From JBLHGU01 sp047615875 (lineage in GTDB: Bacteria > Pseudomonadota > Gammaproteobacteria > Arenicellales > CAJQKF01), in the NCBI GenBank assembly GCA_047615875.1, contig JBLHGU010000036.1, forward strand, positions 1-35,535: a stretch of 35,535 bases of DNA. Reading direction: 5' to 3'. Under the pieces are notes generated by a model. It made no database searches. It was not told the DNA's origin and saw only the letters and a program-made list of their open reading frames with translations. A program made the translations under genes and the position numbers. Positions 16,901-25,300 of the stretch are shown one piece after another. Within the stretch, counting starts at the first letter, position 1. Each line of letters opens with the position of its first letter.

Positions 16901-19900
16901 AGACGGCATCCTTATTTACAAAAGTGAGCAACAGGATCGCTGTGGCATTTATCTGAATTATGAGAAAGGCCAATACTTTTTTGCTGAGAGCAAAGAACAA
17001 TTCCTGCCGATACGTACCGATGCCGGGGCTATGTTCATGTATCGCTACGCTAACCATACCCACCCATGGCGTAATAATTTTCTGCAACAGGTGAATGAAT
17101 TCGCCGCCCTGGATACTAACTACCGTGATCCCGCTGAGAGGGTAATCGATAAGGAGCTTGGCGACGACTACCAGGTCATTAGCGGTGACAAACTGCTGCC
17201 TGGTAAATATGATGTTAAGCCAAAACATATCATGCCAGCCGGCGGCGGACCTGGATTGTGGCTGGAAAAACTCGACAATCCAGATTCCAAAAACCATGAA
17301 ACAGCGAATACCATTGCAGCGGCCAAACAGGACCTGATCGGGGTTTGGGAAGGCCGAACAGCCTATGCACCATCGTACTGGGGCAAGAACTGGTTATTCA
17401 CCGAGGACGAAATTGTTGTTGGCGGACCCGGCACCGGTTCTAACGGCGACCCAGTTATCGGCAGCTGGCGTTATCTCGGCGATCATCGGTTTGCAGTTAA
17501 AATCGATAGTCCCGATCCCAAAGCCGCAGAATTCACAATCTATGTGGGTCCAGGAGCCAAACTGGACGCGAGCAATTCACGACGTTTGTATTTCGTTCTG
17601 CCCCAAAAACCTGGCTTACTCGAAGACGGTAGGCAGTTTTATTCACGCAATGTCGAGGCAATCAAGGCTATAAAGAAAGTCTCATCCATCCGTTACGATT
17701 TAATTGCGTCGGAACTAAAAATCTTCCTCGCCATAGCCCGCAAGGCCGCTGCCAGTAACACGCCGGCAACCGAACAAAGCCAAAACAGCCAAACATTGGA
17801 CGCGTTACGTTCCGCACTGGAAGAACCGTTCGAACCCCAGCGTGTCGCTGAGGTTGCGCGTCTAAACACGCTGTTAAGTCCAACCGCCGAACAGGCCCGT
17901 GCAGCCAACAAGCAACTGCGCGAAACGGTCAAGGCAACCCTTGATCAAAATGCCATTTGTTCCTTTACCAGGGAGTACAACGATGAAAACATCCTCGGTC
18001 GCTGGCGGATTGGTAACTACGACCAGCAGGCGCATAAGCTGAAAATTCCAGGTCTCGGCGGTCAGTGGACATTTGCCCAGGATGGCAAACTCACCGGCAG
18101 CATAGATGGAAAACCCTGGAGCGCAAGCTGGACTGCGTTGCCCGCCACCAAAGCTAATATCGGATTACCGCCCTGGATTACTCAGGGCCAGGATGTCGAC
18201 GATTTGCTCGAGGTCCCAAAACATGTGTATACGCCCTATGGTGAATTCTGCAGGGTCGATATCGAATTTGATCAATCCACCGCCAGCTATTTCGAAGTTG
18301 CCGAAAAAGCCAGGGTCTGGTTATTTTTTCAAAAAGACGGCGATAAGGAGTTTTACATTACCCGGGCTCAAACGGGTGAAAACGAAGAACTGGGTATGTG
18401 GGGCTTGCAGGAAGTTGACAAGTCTCAGATTAGCTATCACTTCGATCAAAAAGTCTTTCCGAACATCGATACTCTGGTTTCCCATTGTGCCGGACCGGAC
18501 TTAAAACCCACCTCTAACCTGGCTAACGAGCCTATCGAACTCAGGTTGTTTGAGAAGCGAAAAATCAGACTGGATGAAGATAACTGGGTCTATAACGAGG
18601 CCCTGAGTAGAAACGAAAGAATCATAAAACCAGCGCTGGATGAGGATGGCAGCGTCGTTTACGAGCGCATTATGCGTAACGGGCAGCGTAATTATAGTGA
18701 CGAAGGAAACCAGGTTTATTCTGTGTACAAGTATGACCCTGAAAATGATCGTTCCACGTTACTGCAGCCCCGTGCAGATGGTAGTTATACCGGAGTTAAG
18801 GGAGAGCACTTTGTGATTCTGAAAACCAACCCGGAACAACTAAGTAAGGAAGGCTCTTCTATACCGTTTCAGGGCAGTTATTCAGGGATTATGTGGGACA
18901 AGGAACGATACATATCGGACCTGGAGCGAATGCGTAAAGAATTCACCTGGTGGGATTATCATTACCATGAAAAATTCCTTGGCAATCCAACTAAGGGGCA
19001 CTACAAGCAGACACTTCTCACCCGGGTATTTCGCGAATCCAGTATCGACCTGGTCAAACGACTGGGCCAGGAGTACCACTGCGCCGGTATCGTCAGCACC
19101 GATAAAGGTGTTGCTCATAGCCGAAAAGAGCACAATGAACGGCTGGTTAGCTCGGTGAATTTTGAACCGCTTCTAAGCGAAGCTCAAGTCGCAAACAATT
19201 GCACAACACATCCACGTATTAGTGCGAGTAGTTTTGATGATAACTTGCGCGGTGTCACCCAACAGTATCTCACCCGTGATGGCATGACATGGAAATCACA
19301 CAACACGGGAGCCTGGCGACGGTCAGCGGCGAACATTCTCAATGTCTCCATGTCACCATTGTTTGTTTATCAGGTAGACAACCAGCGACACTACGACTAC
19401 AACATTCTGAATGCGAGTGACAAGACCCCTGGTGCCGAACACCTGGGCGCCTATATGGACTCAAAGCCAATACTTGAGCTGAACCCAGGAAAGGTCGGCC
19501 AATTGATGGGTCGAATGGGTGATATGTTTACTGTGCTTGACGAGAATCAGAACTGTGTTCGCGTGGTCGAGTTTGACTCTATCGACACATTACACAAAAC
19601 CGGCATACTAATTGGCGCGAACAGCGATCCCATTACACCAGTGGATGATCCGACATACTTGTCGCCGAAGCAGATCGAAAACGGCTGTCTGGCGTTAGAC
19701 AATGCTGTCTCTAGGATGGCTGGGAACGTATGGCGAAAACCGATTCCAGCAGCGACCCAAGACCTACCCGAGGCGATAAGTTTTGCGTACCAGGATGAGC
19801 GGCCTAAAGTGTTTGCTTCATTCCGTCAAGGCTGGCGATCCGTTCAACAATTCGGCCAACCAACGCGTGTTAAAGTCACCAACACCGGCACCACAACCCT

Positions 19901-22900
19901 GCAGGCCTATTGGAACGGCTATTGGAATAGTAAAGGCTTCGATGTGAAACAGCCCACACTTACCCTTGAACCCGGCCAAACCAGAGAACTACTGGATCAT
20001 GGCGGGTCGGTTTACACCGTGTTGTCAGAAAATGGTTGGCAGGCACCGAACGAACGCTGCACAGCAGTGATAAAAATGGCCGACACAAAAGGACCCATCA
20101 AACTGAATGGCGACCTTGAGGCCTATCAGTCGAAAGCCGACACACCGGCGGTTTATTCCTATGTGGACAGCGCCAACACAACCAACACCCCGCTGAACAA
20201 GGCGCAAGTAGCCAATGGCTGCAAACAGTTCGGTCGAATCACGTCGATACCAACGCTGCGAACCGAGTATGAGATAAATATTGCAAACAAGGGCACAACA
20301 CCTCTGACTATCAACTGGCTTTCTTTTTATGGTGCCCCAACCAATGGTGAGTCGGAACGAAAATCTGACTCGTACAAATTACTGCAACCTGGCGAATCGC
20401 ATTACATCGACGTCAGTCTGGGCGATGTCTATTCAGTCGTGGACGATACCGATGCTTGTGTCGGTGTAACCCAGTCAACAGATTTTGACCCAGCACGAAA
20501 AAGTAACCCGGAGGATAGTAACGGTAGGATTATCGCAAAATATTACGAATTCTATGACAACAAACACTGGCATAGAATCAATCGCATTAGAAAAGAGCAT
20601 GATCAAAAACGAAACAAAATAAGCGAGGAAATCGCTGATCTGGACAGCACCAATAAGAATTTGTCCTGCAACAACCTTGACCACCATCGTTTGGTTGAAC
20701 TTTTGCGTGGCTGGTGGAAAAAAGACCACTTCAATTTCGATTACGACTCAAGTTCAAACGCCACTGGCGGCTTTACCACGTCTACCGAGACATGGCAGAT
20801 TAATGCACAAGGCCATGTCATTGATAAATGGGCTTCCGCTATCTACCAGATAATGCCCCATGCAGATGATCATTCCTGCCAGTTCAAATTGCAGGACTTC
20901 AGGACAACGGATCTTGAATTCAAAATTGTCTCATATGTTTTGAATAACGATCATATTGATACCTTCTACAGCAAAAAGACCGTAACTTTATCGGCTGAAG
21001 CCGAACCGGGGGATTTCGAGAGTTTCGATATTCGCGTCAATCGAAATCTCACACCTGTTGGGGCCATGGTTGATGCCGACGATAACGCCAATCTGGTGAG
21101 TGAAGATGCCGTCGCAGGAGATTTGGTTGGCCTGACCCTTAGTGCCACAGAACAGGACACCTCTGATACCATCACTTACTCACTTGAAAACAACGCCGAG
21201 GATCGATTTTCCGTGGATCCAGATAGCGGTGTGATTCGCGTCGTACAAGGTGGACAACTGCTGGATCGCGAGACCCATGAGCATTTTACGATTACAGCCC
21301 AGGCGATAAGTGGCGACGGCTCCAAAGTGACACAGCAATTTGAAATAGTAGTCGGTGATGTGAATGAGTATCCGGTCGGTAATATCACGGACCTGCTAAT
21401 ACGAAACCAGAGCAATATCACATCTGAAGCCTTTGAGCAGGATGAAATTGTATGGGAAGACGCCGCCGACGGGTCGCCAACAGGATTCACCTTGAACGCG
21501 AAAGACTACGACAGCACGGCTGAGGTCACCCTGCATCTCAGCGATGACGCTGGCGGTTTGTTCCGTATCGACAATGATGGTGAAGTACGGGTTTCTGGCG
21601 AACTGGATTTCGAAACCGCTTCCAGCCATAGTGTTGAAGCAACTGCAAGCAGTGACGACGGTTCAATTCAGACTAAACGTTTCGTTATCGAGATTCGCGA
21701 CCGCAACGAGTTTGATGTTACCGCCGTGGTGGACACTGATGATCGCGAAAATAGTGTTGATGAAGATGCCGACATTGGAACGCCAATAGGCATTACTCTG
21801 TTTGCCAGCGATGACGATGCGAGCAACAATGCGGTAACTTATAGTCTCGACTATAACGCCAGGTCGAGCATCAATCCCTACAACAACTATTCGAACAAGC
21901 TTTTCCGTGTCAGTGATTTCGGCGAAATCACCGTGTCAGGTGAACTCGACTTTGAACAACATGCCGAATTCGACCTGAAGGTATTTGCCCATAGCAGCGA
22001 CAAATCCACTAGTGAGGCGACTTTTACCGTCACCATCAACAATGTAAACGACGTTGCAATTAGTGAGCTTGTTGATACCGATCATAATGCCGAACGCGTG
22101 GAAGAAAATGCTGAATACGGCACTACGGTTGGCATAACTGCTCATGCCACCGATGAGGATGCTTTGAACAACAGGGTTCAATATAGCATCACCGATGGCG
22201 CTGACAATGCATCCATCGGTGCATTTGATGTCGACAGCGACACCGGTGTCGTCATAATTGCGGACAGTACACTGCTGGACTATGAGACAGCGACCACCAC
22301 AACAGTGACTGTACAGGCAACCAGTGAAGATGGCTCTTCCAGTCAGCAAACATTCACCATCGAATTAATCGACGCAGATGACAACAACGTCAGTGTTGTT
22401 ATTGACATTGACGATAACGAAAATCAGGCGAGCGAAAATACCGAGATTGGTAGCGCGGTTGGAATTACCGCTATAGCCACCGATGACGATATCGCAGCTT
22501 CGGTTTATTACACCCTCAGCAATGACGCTGGCGGACTCTTTTCCATCGACCCGGATACCGGTGTAGTTACCGTTGCCGGCTATCTGGACAGCGAACAGTC
22601 ACTCTCACACAGCATATCTATTACTGCAATTGGTATCCATAGTGATGAAAATAACGCAACCTCTTACTATAGCTATCCGATCAACCAGGATCCGAATCAA
22701 AGCTATGTGTACTTCAACGAAGGTTACTATCGTGGCACTGAAAGTGTACCCCAGGAGTTAGTGATCAGAGTAAATCCGGTCAATGAGTTTGACATCGATC
22801 ACGTTAGAGATAGCGATAATGCAGCGGACGCCATTGACGAAGGTGCCGCACCCGGCACGCTGGTCGGTGTCACTGCTTTTGCGCAAGATGAAGACAGTAC

Positions 22901-24302
22901 CGATACGGTAACCTACCAACTCATTGGCGATTACAATGGTATGTTCAGCATCGATCCGGAAAGCGGTGTGATCACGTTTGATGGTGGTGAGCTAGACTAT
23001 GAATCACTGGATTGGCCAAGTGTTACTGTGGAATATATTGCCACCAGCAGTGATGGCTCGACCTCTGACTGGCCGCAAACCGCCACCATTAACATCAACG
23101 ACGTGAATGAATTTGCTATCAGCGCGATTATCGACACAGATGACAACTTCGATACGGTCGCCGAAGATGCGACATATGGAAGCACTGTGGGTATTACCGC
23201 TCATGCAAGTGACGAAGACGGCACGAATAACAGCGTTTTCTACCAGATTGTCGACATGGATGATAACGAGAACTACGACGGCGCCTTTGGAATTGACGAA
23301 GACGGCGTGATAAGCATCCATAGCGAAGGCAAACTTGACTACGAGACCGACCCCAACCCGATACTAAGGGTTATGGCCTCCAGTGAAGATGGCACACGCA
23401 GTTTTGCAGAATTTGTGATTGAACTCGAAGATGTCTTCGAAAAAATCCGTACTGTCAGCCCAATTATCGACACTGCCCCAGGCGATAACACGGTGCGTCA
23501 GGGGGATTATAGCGAGCAAACCGGTATCACCCTGTTTGCCGAGGAAGAGGATGCGCCGGATAGCGAAATTTCCTATACCATCGTTGACGAATATGGCAAC
23601 GAGATAATTGATGGTCCTTTCTGGATCTATGCGGGAAATGAAGTACGCACGCGCAATACCGACCTGCTGGATTTTGAGAATGAATCCAGCGTTATAGTGA
23701 CTATCCGTGCCAGCACGCCAGACGGTATTACTAGCCAGGAGCAATTTGTAATTTCTCTGGCCAAAGAAATTCTGCGCTGGCAGGATGATCCACAGGACCC
23801 ACGAGGCGACAACGACTACAGTAGCATTCCGGACAATGAATACAATGCCTGTGAGGATGCCAACAACTACCCGGATTCAACTAGCTACAACAACGAGTCG
23901 GCCTATTACGACTGTCTGGATCAACTAGTATCAAATAATCCAGGTGATGATGGCGAAGGTGGTGACGGGGAGCCAGGCACGACGGAGCTCACACCGACCC
24001 AAATCGAAAATGGCTGCGCGGTACGTGGCAATGCGCTATCGAAGTCGTCTGACTACGAGGCTTTGATTACGATCACCAATACGGGCGACACAACGCTAAA
24101 TATTTTCTGGATAAACCTTGAGGGTGCAGAAGTGGAACTGGATGACTTGCCCTACCCAGAAAATATAATTGAAGCCGGTGCGGTAAACGAATTCAATACC
24201 AACCGCGGTTATCTGTTCGTGGTACTGGATGATTACGGAAGCTGTGCCGGTGTTGTACAACCCCGGGAGTCGCGCAACAGCTATTCGTTTGGTACCGAGT
24301 AG
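13920..24302 (+). CDS. Giant secreted multidomain protein with cadherin-like and VHL-beta-like repeats
   Basis: This is a single uninterrupted frame of 3460 residues. Order, with approximate residues: Sec signal peptide 1-30; Trp-rich beta region 35-245 (possibly trefoil-like); Ala/Lys-rich helical region 298-447; acidic beta region 660-740; coiled-coil 750-810; Trp-rich beta modules near 823 (GDWRIGGYDDQ), 973 (LSGNWTG), 1138 (LIGVWEGR) and 1357 (GRWRIGNYDQQ). VHL-beta-like modules begin at about 1752, 1914, 2092 and 3357, each opened by a motif like LSPKQIENGC. Eight cadherin-like repeats occupy 2378-3285 with DxNE/DxD calcium-type loops and LDYE/LDFE strands. An acidic Gly/Asp linker (3340-3356) precedes the last VHL-like module. 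No RTX nonapeptides, autotransporter barrel or sorting motif is visible, so the export route past the periplasm is unclear. An adhesin or cell-surface role is likely. It is coupled to the preceding pentapeptide-repeat gene. Confidence 0.9.
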   Translation: MPRLKSALCNALYLALLCTIFVGASTAAASTVGKMYPLSEDFADDGVPLTQTFFIKSVAASKYLYQTGYGAALYDLLPDDARFEWVFRDSLIINVKTGLHLAPRELEESTTPYIADLTLSARNPAYSGKWTLLNSESCTARGVSSCEPAGGYYDREMWSFQDLAKTSTTHYKLKHYHPNVEDYKCIREKTREAMKRNEWHLLQQCKRIPNEKSTVLSSNTPIRAVENPKNTDGSARWSNRSIQWQIVAAKKRDLALVTIEKVTAIQTSKGTDGATDVMFKGFEVTAEWGPTVLASPVGLAAKNAAKAIAKAGANAAKKGATAAKGAGTAVLKKLAKKQTAEQVTTRSFKDTIKDISKQVAATQKDDSIKAAVTAKEAAKKAAIKAREAIKKAAKSGSAAAIKAAKEAAILAKKAHALAKKYTNKLLKFALKEAREYIPKQIKKLKDVLNTVRSIFSPYRSFPRMLSKWGKASKYAGNVNTVRNLVSKVYSVPRHIHTAGQAIDFIGTAGIAVARGTLKRLFPHHLAATTTAEAEEPSPSELDLFNAYLRARAAVSVLESDAYLEDAISCAKSDHYYPVTIPIRNVVTKASVSEVTAKTQELLGALNAAGEKKSYDAGMMVLDTILMNPDFLKNLFAPLIDDTPDDLIFKLQGRRLFRQKISKGRSIDLGNVVMIDRQVAMKIDLVEHDSRSDDDDMGSLTVNIANLRTIEQYESAIIYDKDEGSLYGVDFKFEPLGHGPSRQKLENIEYHKACKRQQALDQEIEHTLASLEQAKRIFAAIERSRAAVQDKFGEKGVKSFNNSRRWAKVLGDAGTCTGFDPTRIPGDWRIGGYDDQAQAVQDTTWSHRFFEDGTFVSANGDGIWRPGPPMYSDRQGDSNIFISDVENFIKYADEKVYKDEPYLRDLAGVKSILTNGMPGNLNHLRGLFRGNTIVWYSRLWTSFEGEVLEDAGSGDGQWKYAHKEVWYRQDKRQNPDSLSGNWTGPASAKYIIHAQDGILIYKSEQQDRCGIYLNYEKGQYFFAESKEQFLPIRTDAGAMFMYRYANHTHPWRNNFLQQVNEFAALDTNYRDPAERVIDKELGDDYQVISGDKLLPGKYDVKPKHIMPAGGGPGLWLEKLDNPDSKNHETANTIAAAKQDLIGVWEGRTAYAPSYWGKNWLFTEDEIVVGGPGTGSNGDPVIGSWRYLGDHRFAVKIDSPDPKAAEFTIYVGPGAKLDASNSRRLYFVLPQKPGLLEDGRQFYSRNVEAIKAIKKVSSIRYDLIASELKIFLAIARKAAASNTPATEQSQNSQTLDALRSALEEPFEPQRVAEVARLNTLLSPTAEQARAANKQLRETVKATLDQNAICSFTREYNDENILGRWRIGNYDQQAHKLKIPGLGGQWTFAQDGKLTGSIDGKPWSASWTALPATKANIGLPPWITQGQDVDDLLEVPKHVYTPYGEFCRVDIEFDQSTASYFEVAEKARVWLFFQKDGDKEFYITRAQTGENEELGMWGLQEVDKSQISYHFDQKVFPNIDTLVSHCAGPDLKPTSNLANEPIELRLFEKRKIRLDEDNWVYNEALSRNERIIKPALDEDGSVVYERIMRNGQRNYSDEGNQVYSVYKYDPENDRSTLLQPRADGSYTGVKGEHFVILKTNPEQLSKEGSSIPFQGSYSGIMWDKERYISDLERMRKEFTWWDYHYHEKFLGNPTKGHYKQTLLTRVFRESSIDLVKRLGQEYHCAGIVSTDKGVAHSRKEHNERLVSSVNFEPLLSEAQVANNCTTHPRISASSFDDNLRGVTQQYLTRDGMTWKSHNTGAWRRSAANILNVSMSPLFVYQVDNQRHYDYNILNASDKTPGAEHLGAYMDSKPILELNPGKVGQLMGRMGDMFTVLDENQNCVRVVEFDSIDTLHKTGILIGANSDPITPVDDPTYLSPKQIENGCLALDNAVSRMAGNVWRKPIPAATQDLPEAISFAYQDERPKVFASFRQGWRSVQQFGQPTRVKVTNTGTTTLQAYWNGYWNSKGFDVKQPTLTLEPGQTRELLDHGGSVYTVLSENGWQAPNERCTAVIKMADTKGPIKLNGDLEAYQSKADTPAVYSYVDSANTTNTPLNKAQVANGCKQFGRITSIPTLRTEYEINIANKGTTPLTINWLSFYGAPTNGESERKSDSYKLLQPGESHYIDVSLGDVYSVVDDTDACVGVTQSTDFDPARKSNPEDSNGRIIAKYYEFYDNKHWHRINRIRKEHDQKRNKISEEIADLDSTNKNLSCNNLDHHRLVELLRGWWKKDHFNFDYDSSSNATGGFTTSTETWQINAQGHVIDKWASAIYQIMPHADDHSCQFKLQDFRTTDLEFKIVSYVLNNDHIDTFYSKKTVTLSAEAEPGDFESFDIRVNRNLTPVGAMVDADDNANLVSEDAVAGDLVGLTLSATEQDTSDTITYSLENNAEDRFSVDPDSGVIRVVQGGQLLDRETHEHFTITAQAISGDGSKVTQQFEIVVGDVNEYPVGNITDLLIRNQSNITSEAFEQDEIVWEDAADGSPTGFTLNAKDYDSTAEVTLHLSDDAGGLFRIDNDGEVRVSGELDFETASSHSVEATASSDDGSIQTKRFVIEIRDRNEFDVTAVVDTDDRENSVDEDADIGTPIGITLFASDDDASNNAVTYSLDYNARSSINPYNNYSNKLFRVSDFGEITVSGELDFEQHAEFDLKVFAHSSDKSTSEATFTVTINNVNDVAISELVDTDHNAERVEENAEYGTTVGITAHATDEDALNNRVQYSITDGADNASIGAFDVDSDTGVVIIADSTLLDYETATTTTVTVQATSEDGSSSQQTFTIELIDADDNNVSVVIDIDDNENQASENTEIGSAVGITAIATDDDIAASVYYTLSNDAGGLFSIDPDTGVVTVAGYLDSEQSLSHSISITAIGIHSDENNATSYYSYPINQDPNQSYVYFNEGYYRGTESVPQELVIRVNPVNEFDIDHVRDSDNAADAIDEGAAPGTLVGVTAFAQDEDSTDTVTYQLIGDYNGMFSIDPESGVITFDGGELDYESLDWPSVTVEYIATSSDGSTSDWPQTATININDVNEFAISAIIDTDDNFDTVAEDATYGSTVGITAHASDEDGTNNSVFYQIVDMDDNENYDGAFGIDEDGVISIHSEGKLDYETDPNPILRVMASSEDGTRSFAEFVIELEDVFEKIRTVSPIIDTAPGDNTVRQGDYSEQTGITLFAEEEDAPDSEISYTIVDEYGNEIIDGPFWIYAGNEVRTRNTDLLDFENESSVIVTIRASTPDGITSQEQFVISLAKEILRWQDDPQDPRGDNDYSSIPDNEYNACEDANNYPDSTSYNNESAYYDCLDQLVSNNPGDDGEGGDGEPGTTELTPTQIENGCAVRGNALSKSSDYEALITITNTGDTTLNIFWINLEGAEVELDDLPYPENIIEAGAVNEFNTNRGYLFVVLDDYGSCAGVVQPRESRNSYSFGTE
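14812..15260 (+). other. Ala/Lys-rich low-complexity helical segment inside the giant protein
   Basis: Codons for residues about 298-447 encode a strongly basic, alanine-rich stretch with many AAKKA-type clusters (for example KEAAKKAAIKAREAIKKAAK). The composition resembles histone H1 tails or TolA-like helices. It predicts a long single helix or coiled coil, possibly a spacer or a nucleic-acid/polyanion-binding region. Confidence 0.7.
21053..23773 (+). repeat. Eight tandem cadherin-like repeat units (within the giant gene)
   Basis: Eight units of about 105-135 codons start near 21053, 21376, 21717, 22058, 22390, 22795, 23117 and 23444. Each has a D-x-D-D/N start followed by a DE-A-x-x-G-T-x-V-G-I-T strand, a central xFxIDxDxGVI strand, an LDYE or LDFE element and a closing xVxDVNEF. 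This is the cadherin/CHDL consensus with calcium-site acidic residues. Unit 5 has an insertion of about 30 residues; unit 8 is the most diverged and lacks the closing DVNE. Repeats are similar in protein but not close in DNA, so expansion is old. Confidence 0.85.
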
Positions 24303-24326
24303 TTGACGCCAAATGAGATATGTGGG

Positions 24327-25253
24327 CTATATGTCGAGATAGTCGAGAGAAATCACTGGGCCCTCGCTACCGGTGCGCGCACAGAGCATGCCATATTCCG
24401 GCACCTCGACCCAGGTGGAGATGTCTTCGGTGAGAGGCTCTGAGGAGATAATCACGGTGTCTGCTGATTCACTCCCACCAATAGTTTGCCACTCACCGGC
24501 GTGACAACCATAGTCACGGCCGAGGGTATACCACAGACTCAAGTAGGATAAATGGTGCTCACGTACCGATTCAGGACTATCTATAGGATAGTGTCCAAAA
24601 TTGAAACAATAGCGAACCGCGACCACACTTTCACCGTCGGTTATGAACAGATTCACCGAGGAGCTTGTATCGATCCCGCAAGTTGCTCTAACATCGCGGA
24701 TGATGCGGAATACCGATTCGATTGCCGGTTTTATTTCGTCGAACTGGATAGTGCCGCTCGGCTCGTCGAGTTGGGAGAGCAATAACGCATAGATCCATTC
24801 GCTGTCCGTAGTTCCCGCCAGAGAGCCGAGAATAGCTGGTTTGATGTGCGGAACCAGGTGCGCCTTCATTTCTGCGAATCTGGTGAGATCGCCATTGTGC
24901 GCCAGCGTGATCCTGCAACCGGGATAACAAAATGGGTGATTATTCTTTGGTGAAACCGTCTCACCGGCGGTGACGGGAACCCCGCGAACATGGGCTAACA
25001 GGCAATTGACGCTGACTTTTTCCGACAGGCTTTTCAGGTTTTGATCGAAAACCGGTATCCAGTCAGTGCTGTAGCTGTATGGCTGCTCCGGCGACTGAGA
25101 TTCCCTGTCCCAGGCTTTCATGCCGAAGCCGGCCAGATTCAGCATGCTGAGCATTCTTGGAGTGGAGACCTGCCGGACAAGGGAATTATCCGACTTGAAC
25201 AATAGGCCATCGAGGGCGGTTCTGGAACCAAGATAGAGCAATGCACGACACAT
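24327..25253 (-). CDS. Class II glutamine amidotransferase (EgtC/YafJ-like)
   Basis: The 308-residue protein starts Met-Cys2, the N-terminal nucleophile of Ntn-type class II amidotransferases after Met removal. Supporting motifs are AHVRG (His88, Arg90), NHPF (105-108) and AHNGDL (Asn120, Gly121, Asp122), the glutamine/gamma-glutamyl-binding elements. There is no synthetase domain, so it is the stand-alone type, like YafJ or the EgtC hydrolase that removes gamma-glutamyl from an ergothioneine intermediate. GGGAG eight bases upstream supports the start. It is the last gene of a minus-strand operon (47 bp after the desulfurase). With a sulfur-mobilising partner upstream, a gamma-glutamyl thio-compound is a reasonable substrate guess, not shown by sequence. 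Confidence 0.87.
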   Translation of the reverse strand: MCRALLYLGSRTALDGLLFKSDNSLVRQVSTPRMLSMLNLAGFGMKAWDRESQSPEQPYSYSTDWIPVFDQNLKSLSEKVSVNCLLAHVRGVPVTAGETVSPKNNHPFCYPGCRITLAHNGDLTRFAEMKAHLVPHIKPAILGSLAGTTDSEWIYALLLSQLDEPSGTIQFDEIKPAIESVFRIIRDVRATCGIDTSSSVNLFITDGESVVAVRYCFNFGHYPIDSPESVREHHLSYLSLWYTLGRDYGCHAGEWQTIGGSESADTVIISSEPLTEDISTWVEVPEYGMLCARTGSEGPVISLDYLDI

Positions 25254-25300
25254 GATCTAGACTCCCGCCGATGGCCATGATTTGTTATTCCAGACTTTCA

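Noticed and set aside
21053..23773. Regular repeat spacing that might suggest a CRISPR array
   Set aside because: The units are about 330-400 bp, diverged in DNA and coding for cadherin-like domains; there are no short identical repeats with unique spacers.
13920..24302. RTX toxin interpretation of the giant protein
   Set aside because: No GGxGxDxxx nonapeptide arrays and no toxin or protease motif were found; acidic motifs fit cadherin-like calcium loops instead.
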